Shown here one piece after another: positions 1 through 11,077 of a stretch of 64,000 nt of DNA. The stretch is taken from assembly GCA_018873245.2 (NCBI GenBank), contig JAEMBT020000003.1, positions 4,359,843 through 4,423,842 of the forward strand. Direction: 5' to 3'. A model generated the notes under the pieces. That model was not told where the DNA came from. It did not search any database and saw nothing but the letters and a program-made list of their open reading frames with translations. The translations under genes and the position numbers were made by a program. Position 1 is the first letter of the stretch. Every line of letters begins with the position of its first letter. The DNA is from Archegozetes longisetosus. Lineage: Eukaryota; Arthropoda; Arachnida; Sarcoptiformes; Trhypochthoniidae.

Positions 1-441
1 AATTGTTCACCACTATTACAATGAAACCCCAGTTGGTCTAATAATACGAACCAATCGCTGTTTATTCCATAAATTATCACAAATTAATTTTATATTTAGA
101 AGCAAACAAACAGCAATTGTGAACATAGTTTTATATGGTTTAATGTATACTTTGTGTCATTTAGTAATTGTAATGAAAAAAAAAGTTTATAATTGAAAAA
201 GTTTAGAATCTATATGTGACGAGATCGCAAAAAGTCAATCCTTTAAGGAAAGGAAAGCGAACAATTGATCGGAAGGAGAACATGAAGAATGAGTAACGAA
301 CTATGGCTTAGAATTGGCATTAGTAGTGGAGCTCAAGCCTTAATGTTTGCAATTGGAAGCTATCTATAGAGGAACGAAAAGTAATTAGGAATTAGAGAGA
401 CGTAAAGAATATGTTTGAATCGTGACTCTCCATAAACTCAC
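1..441. other. Window edge downstream of CDC42SE
   Basis: AT-rich sequence downstream of the CDC42SE stop codon, presumably 3' UTR and flank of that minus-strand gene. The only open stretch starting with ATG is 26 codons (289-369, plus strand) and has no recognisable family. I see no other gene here. Confidence 0.4.
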
Positions 442-3200
442 CTAATTTTTAACATCAACTACAGGTATCTGGACTTTGACAGGTAGAGCCAATTCATATC
501 CACCTTTGGAGGCCATCTGATGCTGGAGGGCTCGTAACTATAAAATAGAAAATTATTAAACGTTATATGTGAAAAGATGTGAGTTTTGCAAGTTTGATAA
601 AAGATAATCATTAGGTTTGCGTTAGTTACAAAACATTCTGAGAAAATAATAGAAAAAATACTAATTATTTCTTTAGTCATTCAACTTTGCGGTAGGAGAG
701 AAACAAACTCATTGTTCACTATGAGAAACGCCTTAATATGACTGCAATAGAAACCCATTGTATTAAATATGAAAATTCAGTACTGCAGACACAATGACCA
801 GCATTGAGAACATTTCCAAATGTAATCTTGCATTATATTTAGTTTTTATGATACAAATCTGGGTATTATTTTGCTGTAAACTATTGAAAAGCTGACAAAC
901 ATGAAGGCGTCAAAAAAGAAAGTTATCATAAACTTGTCATTCCCTTTGGCCAAAACATGTTTAGGGATCCAATGAATTTGTGAGACGATGGCAAAGAATG
1001 GTTTTAAGCAAACTTTTGATAATGACCTGATAAGCTACTACTCCCAAACCAGATTAACAAAAGTTGATTGCATTTGTGACCAAAATTATCTTTTTTGCTA
1101 TATTTAACTTGCAGACGAAAAACATATCATTCATGTTATGCTTAATTACGTTTCCACCAAAAGAGACTCACAACAGGCTGTTATTTGCTTTAATTCGTTT
1201 TAATATATACTTTGAATAAATCTTTACATGAGACGAATGGTTAAAATAATAATGGTTTAGAGATTGTATTGAGTAATAAAAGTAAGCCTTTTATGGGATT
1301 AAAAGCGATGCGTCGACAGGACAGGAGATGGGTTCGGGTTCGACTAATACTGATATAAAATGGTCGAAAAGAAGAAAAATAACCTCATTATGATTAAAAG
1401 TTAAGTATGCAAAGGATATATTTGGAGATTTAATGTTATCTGCCCTTTAAAAAAAATTGACATTATTTATAAACACACCTGAGATGTCGACGTCTCCCAC
1501 CAATACCACTATTACCACAATTGAGGTCATTCTTAGCTGACATAAGAAGTAATTCTAATTTAAGTTTCTCTTTGTATTTAAATGGAAAAGTTGCGTTAAG
1601 TTTTCACTGGCAAAGTGTTGGTTTGGAAGGCTAGAAAAGAGCGAAAGCAAACCTTGGCTCAGCTCAGGCTATGCCGACAAATATACCTAATGTAGAAAAA
1701 TAGTTCATTTGCCCACATCTGGCCTATAATTACTTATCTGTCCTTATCTTTAACACAATTTATCGAATTAGAATTTCAAACAATTTTATCTGATGTGAGT
1801 TCTAACCAAGTATAATATTAAAGTCTATTAAACGTTTTTAATAACTAAGTATTGTATAGTTGTGTCACTTGAAAACAGAAAGTTTTTTCCTTATAGTTTC
1901 CTTGCAGTATCTCTACAGTATTACATAAATCTAATCCATGAATGATTGATCGCCAGATATTATGAAAGAATTTCAAATATCATATGGAATTAAAAGCTAC
2001 GAACCTTAACCCTTGCAGTTAATAAATATTGAGAACATAAGAGGAGAATATATGTAATGCAAACAAAGTAATAAATTAGAGAATCTGAGTGTTGTAAAAG
2101 TCGACATATAATAATGAGTTTGTATTATATATAAAATTTGTGATATCATAAAAGTGTGAACAATAGTTAATTCGATTGTTATATGAAACACTAACACATT
2201 AGTCATTGTTATCGCGAGCAAAGGTTTATACGATCCGAACTACAAATTCTAGTTATCACTTATCAACCATTAATCTTTGACATACTGATGTTGTAATCAA
2301 ATTTGTTTAGATTTCTCTTCTCTCTTAACGGTACAGCACAAAGAATTGAGTTTTGTGCCAAAAACAGCAAATCCTAACAACTATATGGTATAAAAGTTAA
2401 TAAACTTCATAAGTACTTCAAGTTTTAATGATTCGTATGAAATTAAAGTAATTACTGAACGTTATATAAGTCAAGATAGATATAAAAATATGGTTAAAGT
2501 AGCAAAATATATGGTTTATTTCAATTTTTAATTAAAGTATTTATGCTAGAAATTAATGGCAACACTTTGAAAGTTGTTGTACAGAGTTCAATCAACTGTT
2601 TAATTAACTAAAACCATGGCTTTCTTCGACTATTTATAAAAATATAGTTAATAACAAAAATAGAATGCATTAAATATAAGTTAGCAGTTATATAATAAAC
2701 AAACATGAACATAACCAACTCGTAAGTAATAGAAGTCTAGTTGGTTAGGTTAAAGTTGGAGTTACACTAACTTATAATAACTTATAATCACTTATAAAAA
2801 GAATTTAAAGGCTTAGCAAAAGGTAATGTTTCTCGTGATGACTAAAGGAAGAGCAGATGGGATATAATGATTTGGTAGAAGCAGTTATTAAATGGAAATA
2901 AGAGAAAATAAGAAGTATGTTTGAGAACAACTCCCATAACCCGGAACTGTATGAGAGTAAGCACTGGATAAGTGTTCAGACTTACATGAGTAGTCATATC
3001 TCCAGATCCTACGTGTGCAGTGTGTCGAAAATTTGTTGGACTGCCTATCATTGAGCGGTCAATTCTTCTTCTTTTCTATTAAAAGGCACCCGGAAGCTAA
3101 TTATTAGCACTACTTCTACAACAATCTAATCAAAAAAGCTTACAGTTTGAGGTCGCTCTGGAACACAACACGTGAAGCACTGAACCCACATTTCACTCAT
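442..3200 (-). CDS. CDC42SE: CDC42 small effector protein (SPEC family), 3 exons
   Basis: Exons on the minus strand: 3144-3200, 2986-3075, 442-537 (80 aa, all phase-0 junctions). Exon 1 gives [19 protein letters not shown], the family's short N-terminus with a Cys-Cys pair that is palmitoylated in vertebrate members. Exon 2 gives [16 protein letters not shown] followed by HTAHVGSGD, the CRIB motif that binds GTP-loaded CDC42. Exon 3 carries the conserved tail motif [10 protein letters not shown] and ends at a TAG. Known members are 79-84 aa, so the model looks complete. Donors are GTAAGC and GTAAGT, acceptors AATAG and TATAG. Intron 1 is 68 bp and intron 2 is 2448 bp. The protein would sit at the plasma membrane and act downstream of CDC42 on actin. 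Each exon is too short to be found as a single long reading frame. Start chosen because it is the only ATG before the conserved W/F-CC block. Confidence 0.88.
538..2985 (-). other. Intron 2 of CDC42SE (2.4 kb)
   Basis: Bounded by a GTAAGT donor and a TATAG acceptor on the minus strand. Low-complexity AT-rich sequence; no other coding segment seen on either strand. It is far longer than the 60-85 bp introns that dominate this window. Confidence 0.7.
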
Positions 3201-3362
3201 ATTGTTGAGAGTTTCAAGTTCAAAGTTGCGGCTCCTTTTTGTGGTCACTTGAAGGCACTAAAAAAATTAGAATATAAGTTACAGCATGAGGTCTCAAACT
3301 TTACGACCTGTGACCCACTTTTCGAGTCTATCAGTGACTGCCCTCTCTCTCACCCTTACAAT

Positions 3363-3414
3363 TAACACATAACGCAAGACATAATAGATAACACATAATG
3401 CAAAACATAATACA
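3363..3414. repeat. 26 bp tandem duplication
   Basis: Two adjacent 26 bp units (3363-3388 and 3389-3414), each opening TAACACATAA and containing ACATAATA, differ at only three positions by eye. No coding role is visible. Confidence 0.6.
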
Positions 3415-3452
3415 CAAGACATATGGCTTTTTTAGCTATTTATGCCAACGAA

Positions 3453-3700
3453 AATTTGTTTTTCTTCTAAACTATTATATTTGGTTACTCTAAATTGGTC
3501 ACAAATATCTCATGCGATCTATTTGAGTCATTTTCATATCTAATTTGTTTTTCTTTTCGACTATTATTCTGAGCGACTTTAAGTTGGCCACAATTGTTAC
3601 ATTGATTTTATAGGAGAATCTTTCTTCCAAACTATTGTGCTGAGTAACTTGAAATGAAGCAAAAATACGACATGCAATCTATATGAATTGATATCTAGCA
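3453..3700. repeat. Degenerate tandem repeat, about three units of 75-90 bp
   Basis: Three successive stretches share TTTTTCTTC...AACTATT, then a TTACTCTAAATTGG-like block. They begin near 3453, 3542 and 3615. Similarity is clear but imperfect and the third unit is shorter, so this is an old repeat. Matches were made by eye only. Confidence 0.4.
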
Positions 3701-5163
3701 TATAACAAACCCTTAATCTATCGGTTTTAATAGAGAAATGCTTATTTGATTACAAGTATGGATTGAACTTATTTTAAGAGTTAGGTGAAAAATGTGTAAT
3801 TTCTTTTCAACTTTGAAAATGCAATTTTCGTTTTAAATTAAAAGATAAGGCTTTCAACATAATGAATGATGTTTTGAACAAATTTAGTTTTTAAGTATTC
3901 ATCTGCACTCAAATCACAAATACAAATCTCATGCAATCCAATAGTGCGTAAAATAATTTTCAAGTTTTTCTCCAATCATAAATATATGATCGATGCGTAA
4001 AACCATAATTACTGATAAATAAGAATTTTGAAGGCGAAAAGAAAACTGTGAGATTTACTAATTGGATGAGTGAGCGCTATAAAGTAATATCAGTAGTGTT
4101 AGCTCAATAAGAGATAATACTTTATAGGACGCGCAACAGTGACTCAACCAAATCTATTGCGAACCATTTCAAGTGTGTCATAGAATCTATTTTCAATTTT
4201 ACATTCATTTTTTGGCCAACTTTCCAACTTTTGCTTCAAGTCTTATTGGTTTGTAATTAATCTAATTAAAGAATAAATAGATTAGCAAACAATTGTTTCC
4301 AGTTTTCGCTCTAATTAAATATTTAGATAATGACTAAAAAAAGTGATGCTATGAATAGAAGTGATTAACTTAAATAAAAACAACTATAACTTCAAATTTG
4401 AGATCTGAAATGATTTCAACATTAATATTAATAACTAATAATTCGAAAGGTAATCACAGATTCAGATGAATTAATGTAGAAAAGGCGTCAAACAAATTGA
4501 TGGGATATGTTTGAAAAATGAATTAATGCGTTCAAAACTGAATCTTATTTTAAGGATGTATGAGAAAGACGTGAAAAGCCATATAAATTTTGTTTAAAAC
4601 AAGTAATTTATAATAATTTGAAGGATGAATAATAAACATAAATAATATGATGTTTTATAAGACTATAAAATACTAAAAATAGTTTTTGCCGACAGTTTGG
4701 TTATTTTAAAGCACTGTTTTTTAGGTTAATCGACGATCTCTTTCTCTATTGCTTTTACTATTATTTCAAATACATAGAAAACACTGTTTTATTTAAAGTC
4801 AATCCAATTCGTTTAGAAAGTGATTATCACTTATTTACTCGAGTCCTTCAAACGCCATAAATAAATAAATGGCTTTCAGTTTAAAATAACTTAAAAATAC
4901 CTATTTTTCCGATAATAATATTTTTATGCCTAAATAAAAAAGCCATAAATTGTGACAAATGCCTCATTTGATAGTTTGAAATATTTGTTTCAAACTGTTT
5001 TGCCACAAACAAAATATTTTTTTGAAAATAATAATTGAGTCAAACTTACAGTTAATAGAAATGAAATGTTTTTGGAAGCAGACTTCAAAAACTTGGAAAC
5101 AGATATCGGTGTAATTGAAATTTAGTTCGAAGACCTCTTCATAAGAGATTTACTTTTCACGGA

Positions 5164-5186
5164 TGACGTCCTCTCTCTTCCTCTCC
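5164..5186. promoter_or_regulatory. CRE-like TGACGTC with pyrimidine run
   Basis: TGACGTC at 5164-5170 is followed at once by a C/T-only stretch to 5186, in otherwise AT-rich DNA between two divergent genes. It could be a promoter element for CDC42SE or RPL10A. Motif match only. Confidence 0.22.
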
Positions 5187-6125
5187 GGTAAACGCTTTTG
5201 CAGTACATTTAAATCCAAAACAGTTTTTCAATAACTGACTCAATATTTGTTTTGATTGATTGGTGGGTCAAATGTCGCACATTTGTGTTCACTAATTGAT
5301 TACTGGTTTCAGAGAATACTTTTGATTTGTATTCAATACATTAGGATTTGAAACAAAATGAAAAACAATTAAAAATAAGAATTACTGAGAAACAGAGTAT
5401 TTTGACAATAATTGAAAAAATGAATAGATATTTAATACGATATAATTCGTGACTCGTATTCCATATAAAATATAATACAATTACTGACTAATACATTAAT
5501 AATAAATTAGTTCACAAATGAAGTAATAGACAAGTATAAGACTAATAGACAATTACATAGAGACAGAGCAAAGAATAAATGATTGAGTGATTGCTGAACA
5601 AAATGTAACACTGTTTCAATTAGACATTAATGCATCGAATGAATCAATGCAAGAATGCGTCACTTCACCACTAGTTCTATCAATTTTTTACTTAGCATTT
5701 CGTAAATGTATTTTTATTTTGTTTGTGCCTCCCACGCCATCTATTGTCTTATTCCTATTCTATCTGCTTGTAGAAAGTCTCTGACTTTCATTTCACTGCT
5801 TTTCATATATCTATATTTCAAGTTTGGCCCCTTTTTATAGTCAACTCAGCCTACAAACGCACGAAATGATTATAGATCTTGGAGCGTAGAAATATTATTT
5901 TTAAAGAAATACATTTAAAGCATAGCATTGAATGACATGTGGTTAATCGGAAGGCATAGACTCGGCCATTTTGTCGGAACTGCTGCCAGCGTTGCATCGG
6001 TTTCTCATTTGGAATTAGATTAAATGTAATTATTACTAAACTCACGCATTATTTGTCACTAATTTATTAATTAAAATATATTTAATACTACTGTTGATTG
6101 ATTTCTACCAATAGATAAGTGAAGA

Positions 6126-6791
6126 ATGAGTTCTAAAGTAACTAAAGACACGTTATACGAGTGTGTGAACGCACTACTCGAAGCGAGTAAAGGCGATAAC
6201 GATGGAAAGAAAAGGAAATTCTTGGAAACAGTTGAGCTTCAGATTGCTCTGAAGAATTATGACCCGCAAAAAGACAAGCGTTTCAGCGGAACAGTCAAGT
6301 TGCGACACATTCCGCGACCAAAGTTTCGTGTTTGTGTTCTAGGAGATCAACAGCATTGTGACGAAGCGGCAGCGAATAACTTGCCATATATGGACGCTGA
6401 GGCTCTCAAGAAATTGAATAAAAACAAGAAATTAGTTAAAAAGTTGGCTAAAAGTTATGACGCATTCCTGGCTTCGGAATCGCTGATTAAACAGATTCCT
6501 CGTCTTTTGGGTCCTGGACTCAATAAGGCTGGAAAGTTTCCGACTTTGTTGACTCACAACGAGAACATGGTCGCCAAGACTGATGAAGTAAAGGCAACCA
6601 TCAAATTGCAAATGAAAAAAGTTCTTTGTTTGGCAGTTGCTGTCGGACACGTCGACATGTCCTCTGATGAATTGGCGCAAAACATCAATCTGACCATCAA
6701 TTTCTTGGTTTCTTTGCTGAAGAAGAATTGGCAAAACATTCGTTCGCTTCATATCAAGTCAACAATGGGTCCGCCGCAAAGACTTTATTAA
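6126..6791 (+). CDS. RPL10A: 60S ribosomal protein L10a (uL1)
   Basis: Intronless 221-codon frame matching eukaryotic uL1/L10a along its whole length (human protein 217 aa). Recognisable blocks are [13 protein letters not shown] at the N-terminus, [17 protein letters not shown] near residues 56-72, [18 protein letters not shown] near 130-147 and the C-terminal [10 protein letters not shown]. uL1 binds 28S rRNA in the L1 stalk of the large cytosolic subunit and helps release deacylated tRNA from the E site. The ATG at 6126 gives the family's exact N-terminus. An ACCAATAG just upstream could be a 5' UTR splice acceptor, as is common in ribosomal protein genes, but no first exon could be fixed. 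It converges with MTG1, with 374 bp between the stop codons. Confidence 0.97.
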   Translation: MSSKVTKDTLYECVNALLEASKGDNDGKKRKFLETVELQIALKNYDPQKDKRFSGTVKLRHIPRPKFRVCVLGDQQHCDEAAANNLPYMDAEALKKLNKNKKLVKKLAKSYDAFLASESLIKQIPRLLGPGLNKAGKFPTLLTHNENMVAKTDEVKATIKLQMKKVLCLAVAVGHVDMSSDELAQNINLTINFLVSLLKKNWQNIRSLHIKSTMGPPQRLY

Positions 6792-6836
6792 TTGGCAGTA
6801 ATCGAAGCAATTTATGTATAAATGGAGCAAAATTTA

Positions 6837-6842
6837 AATAAA
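6837..6842 (+). other. AATAAA poly(A) signal of RPL10A
   Basis: Canonical AATAAA 46 bp after the RPL10A stop codon. Confidence 0.65.
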
Positions 6843-7129
6843 TTTTGAACTGAAAATATTCTCTGTTTTATTCAAATCAACCAAAAAATTGACCGAAGAA
6901 TTTAGAGTTCATTAGACTTAATCGAGTTGATATTTCATTTGCATACAGCCCAAAAAGTTTTGGCTAAAAAATGCTTAATAAGTATTTAATCATTTGACTT
7001 TATTTTTGAAATCTATAGATATACAAAACGATCAGATAATTCATGTTCAGTTATTATACAACCAAATTTTCAGTTTCAAAGACAAAATATGAAAGAGCTG
7101 ACCAAATATTCTGCTTAATATTTGTCACA

Positions 7130-7135
7130 TTTATT
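7130..7135 (-). other. AATAAA poly(A) signal of MTG1
   Basis: AATAAA on the minus strand, about 31 bp beyond the MTG1 stop codon. Confidence 0.55.
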
Positions 7136-7165
7136 GGCCAACGAGTTTATCATTAATTAGATTAA

Positions 7166-8501
7166 TCAACTTTCAAACATGTCGTCATCTAATAAAACTC
7201 TTCCGAATTTTCCACTTCGAAAAGCCTTAATGAAGGCTCTAGCGGTCACAGCCAATTCTGGCTTTTAGTCAATGATCCTGTGAATAAAAATATATAGACT
7301 AAAAATCTTATTGTGATAAGCTAATAGAATATGAATACTTGTGTCAGGAAGTCTGATATCCACAATATTATTTAAGTTGATAGCTCCTTTAACAAGAACT
7401 TCGATAATATTATCTGAAGGTTTGTCAAGTTTGAAAAAATCGAGGTAACTAAAATTTTTGTGTTTATTCATCCAATATAGCAGATAATCGGCTATATTTT
7501 CAACGCCTATCACTTCATCGGAAAGTGTGGCTTAAAACGAGAATAAATTAGAAGTTAAATTAGAGAGTTTGAGAGAAGGTGAATAACTTTAATAGCATAG
7601 AAAAATGGCATTTTAAGTGAAGAATTACCACAAAGAGCACATCTCATAGTGGCCTCTAGGCCTTTATCAAGCTTTGGCTCTAAAACTCCGGGCGTGTCGT
7701 ATAGATATATCGGTGGATTGGCATTGATTTTGATGCGTTCCAAAACGCTTTTTGTGACCCCTGCTATGGCACCAGTTGTGGTCGCTTTGCCGCCAACGCC
7801 TAAATATATATTTCTTAATTTGTTAATAATAGTGGACTTTCCGACGTTAGGAATTCCTAATATCATTAGATTAAAACTATCAAAATCTTCTCTATTAAAT
7901 CGATCAGATTTATGAATCGCATCTACAATTGTTGGTATTATCTAAATAAAAATTGATAATTAGTTTGTTTGATATCTAGTTTATGAGTATTAGAGAAATA
8001 CTTCTGAAAAACCATTAATTTTCGAATTGGGGCTTGAAGCATCGACAAAAATAACTTTATTGTCTCCACAAGCCCGTAATCGTTGAGCAATTTTACTTGT
8101 GTACCTCATATCTAATAAATCTGTTTTATTCATCACTAAAATGTGAGGTTTGACTGAAGTCAAAGTTCTAATATAATTCACATTTCGTCCACTGAAAGGA
8201 ATGTTTGAGAAGATTATGGTTAAGGAAATGGTTTGAATAGAAATAAGTTAAGAATTAGATTAATTGATAAATATATTTGAAGGATATTCGAGAGTCATGC
8301 ACTTCTATAATGCAGTCAACTTTTCGAAGAGTTCTCTCCATTTCTCGCAATCCTGTAATCAATTGAGATGACAATCAAATTGATACGAATGTGAAGATAT
8401 GACATATTTATACCTCTATTCATATGCTTGGGGAACCATTTGGTCAGTTTGACGCGCAATTCAAATTTAGACCGAAATAGTTGCGCATTCATTGCACTCA
8501 T
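7166..8501 (-). CDS. MTG1: Mitochondrial ribosome-associated GTPase 1, 6 exons
   Basis: Exons (minus): 8414-8501, 8288-8352, 8002-8202, 7629-7941, 7339-7530, 7166-7257; 316 aa (human 334). This is a YlqF/RbgA-type GTPase with circularly permuted motifs: G4 NKTD comes first (exon 3), then G1 GIPNVGKS and G3 DTPG (exon 4). The N-terminal KWFPKHMNRG and VDCIIEVHDSR blocks and the C-terminal ADYLLYWMNKH block match MTG1. The family acts in mitochondria on late assembly of the large mitoribosomal subunit. Intron 2 is not GT-AG: it opens ATATCCTTC, ends AC and carries the branch motif TTCCTTAAC. Only the AT-AC junction restores the conserved HDSR|IPFSGRN. The other introns are GT-AG; the last acceptor is the least certain, chosen for phase and family C-terminus. 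First of four co-directional minus genes. Confidence 0.93.
8203..8287 (-). other. U12-type AT-AC intron in MTG1
   Basis: 85 bp intron on the minus strand. The 5' splice site is ATATCCTTC (8287 downward), the branch motif TTCCTTAAC lies at 8227-8219, and the intron ends in AC at 8203. The branch adenosine is about 17 nt from the 3' end. All three elements fit minor-spliceosome consensus, and there is no usable GT donor near the exon end. Splicing here is phase 0. Confidence 0.9.
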
Positions 8502-9210
8502 CTTTACATTAATGTTGTATATATTTATAAAAATAATCAAAACTAATATAAATGACAACACTTGAGATGACAATCAGAAAGAATTGATTGATTTACATGA
8601 TTTAATTATAGCTTAAATTTGGTAAAAGGTATCAACTGACAGATGAACTGAATGAGACTGTGGTTAACAGTTACTAAGCTAATTTAATTTGTTATCAAAT
8701 CTAAAAATTGTTAGCTTATTTCAAATGAAAGAGCACGTGATTGAAGTGTTTTCACTATTGCTTATGCAATGCTTGCAAGTTGCACATCAACAAACTTTAT
8801 GTTCACTCCAATAGAATCTTACACTAAAAAAGTTTTAGACCAAATGAGATATTGTGTTTTGAATTGTGTTGAGATTTTAATTAAACTTGCAATAAGTCTA
8901 AAACATCCAATTAATAATGACTTGAAATCCTTCGCGATATAAAAGTTAAATTGAAAATCAAACAACTTTATTAATACACATAAAAGGATGAAGTTGGTGT
9001 ATCATGAAAAGTACATTTTAAAATTGATATCAGAATCATGTAAATGTGAATATAAAAAGCATCCACAATGTGTTTAGTACTTACTTAAACTCTATTTGAG
9101 TAAAGCATAAAATAGTGAGCAATTAATACGCAATAAAGAATAAAAGATGAAAATTTTTTAAACTAAAAGTCGATCAAAACGGAAGTATAAACAAAATAAA
9201 GAAAAGTTTT
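8502..9210. other. Gap between MTG1 start and A1CF-like stop
   Basis: About 0.7 kb of AT-rich sequence with no coding segment recognised. It should hold the MTG1 promoter and the A1CF-like 3' UTR; a minus-strand AATAAA lies at 8967-8972. Confidence 0.5.
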
Positions 9211-11077
9211 TCATTGAAATACACTATAGGGTTCTGAAGAACGGAATAGACCAATAGATTGTGGCGAACGAATGATACCAAGCGGCAGCCATGGATAAGC
9301 ATTCTCAATTGGGTACCAAACAGGAGTGCTATTGTTCCGCGAATGTCTTACTCCTGACATCACTACAGAAGGACTGTTCCGAATGTTATTTGTCCACGCA
9401 TTTGGATCGCCACTCATTAAGTTCGATACTAATCAAAAATATTAAACAATTACTGAGTTCAGTCGTTCACTAGACAAATCAATTCATACACAGAGTCGGT
9501 GTCTGAAAATGTTTGACATTCGAGTGATTGAGCTCGAATGTAGGAGACAGAGGATTCAGGATTGCGCCATAAGTTGGAGAAAAGGGGTTGTTTTTAAGGT
9601 GATTAACATCACCACCACTATGACTTGATCCGATGTAACGACCTTTTCGCCGCTGATTTTTGACAGCATTTGGTGGCTTAGCCCAGGTCACTTCCAACTG
9701 TTGGCCCTCATCTGTTAGTCCAGTATATCGTAGATCTAATGCTAAATAAGTGAAAGACTTGATTCTAAAAGTTTCTATTTAAAGTCTTCAACGACTCACC
9801 CGATAGTGTTCGAAGTGCGAGCTCTGCATCTTCCCGCGTGAAATAGTGTACAAATGCATAATTTTTAATTTTCTTAACTTTCTGAACATTCACTTTAGAT
9901 GGACTTTTCAATGAAAAAGTACTTTTGATGGAATCTTCTGTGGATTCAGAACTTAGATGTCGAATGAATAATACGGTCACCTAAATTATAAGAGTATTTT
10001 ATAGAAAGACAGGTTAGCTGGGTTGTACAAAAATTCATTGAAAGCTTTCAATATCAAACTATTTTAAAAATTCACTATAATTACGATCGAATAATTGTTT
10101 GACTTAAGACAATGACTGCTCTCTTAAATGACTAAAATTTCAATTCTTTTATCCTAATTTGTAATTCGATAGGAGTCTAATCCACACTTAAATATAACCC
10201 TACATCTGTCAACTTATTTGTAAGTGGAGTGGATATTATTTTTTCTGCATCAGTACAATGTAAAGATGAGTTAAAACATGAATAACATATACTTTAAAGT
10301 TAGTTAATGTTCATAAAATTGAACATAAAATATAGATTGAAGCAAGTGGATCTAAACTTACTTTAGACATAATAGAGTCGTCCAAACTAGGCTCAGGTAC
10401 AGCCCAATCGACAGTCACTTCATGACCCCATAAAAGGATTTTGCCTGAAATAAGAAAACACAATCCATAAACAGTTGAAGATGACTGAATAGACATTTAA
10501 GACCTGGTAATAGTCTTCTTCTTGCCATAGCGGCGTGTTTATGACTGACATATTCAACGAAAGTGAAGCCGCGATTCTTGTTGCTACTGGTGTTATAAAC
10601 GATAGCATTGACCACACCTTCGGTCACTTTCGATAGCTCTTCGATGACATCACTGCGTGTTTTATTCAAAGGAATGCCGCCAATAAACAGTCTGCAGTTG
10701 TCTATGGACTTCACAACACCTATATATTTATTTGGTCTGATCTCAAACCCATTTAACTCCTTTATAGCTGTTTTAGCGTCGTTTAGATTGACGAAAGTCA
10801 CAAAAGCATAGCCACGATTGGAGCCACTGAAGTCCATCATAAGTCTCAATTGATATATCTTTCCGATTCTCTCGAAGATCGGCACCAATTCGTCCTCATA
10901 GCAGTCCCGAGGAATTTTACCGACAAATACTTCGCAGCCTTTTGCGGGTGGAGTACACTTTTCAGGCCAGTCGGGTGGCGGACCAAATGTGCGCTGACCG
11001 TTCTCTTGAATTATGTTATAACCGGTCCTCTCCATCAGTGATAATAGTTTTTCTTCCTTGCTCGAAAATCGTGACAT
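9211..11077 (-). CDS. A1CF: A1CF/RBM46/RBM47-family RNA-binding protein, 3 RRMs
   Basis: Exons (minus): 10504-11077, 10362-10444, 9800-9980, 9490-9741, 9211-9428; 435 aa. The N-terminal block [17 protein letters not shown] and PPPDW is diagnostic of the A1CF/RBM46/RBM47 group. RRM1 spans about 48-125 ([16 protein letters not shown]), RRM2 about 128-205 ([16 protein letters not shown]) and RRM3 about 220-285 ([15 protein letters not shown]). Residues 285-435 form a low-complexity Asn/Ser/Pro-rich tail. Vertebrate members bind AU-rich RNA and act as editing cofactors or splicing/stability factors; the cofactor role cannot be assumed here. The first in-frame ATG is at 11077, since the upstream open frame lacks an ATG. 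All junctions are GT-AG and in frame. Which of the three vertebrate paralogues is closest cannot be told by eye. Confidence 0.9.

Larger units (their letters stand above)
3201..6125. other. Intergenic gap between divergent CDC42SE and RPL10A
   Basis: No coding region recognised. It holds a 26 bp tandem duplication at 3363-3414, degenerate tandem units at about 3453-3700, and a TGACGTC motif followed by a C/T-rich run at 5164-5186. A GC-richer patch at 5930-6000 may be RPL10A promoter or 5' UTR sequence. Promoters of both flanking genes must lie here. Confidence 0.5.

Noticed and set aside
289-369. 26-codon ATG frame with a hydrophobic C-terminal half (LWLRIGISSGAQALMFAIG)
   Set aside because: Faintly like the start of TMEM256/DUF423 proteins, but it meets a stop with no donor to continue, and frames this short are common.
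1315-1350. GGGTTCGGGTTCGACTA, resembling a tRNA B-box
   Set aside because: No A-box or acceptor stem at the right distance, so not a tRNA gene.
3147-3365. 72-codon plus-strand frame
   Set aside because: No ATG start; it is the complement of CDC42SE exon 1 and its 5' flank.
7649-7915. Plus-strand frame across MTG1 exon 4
   Set aside because: Antisense shadow of the GTPase domain.
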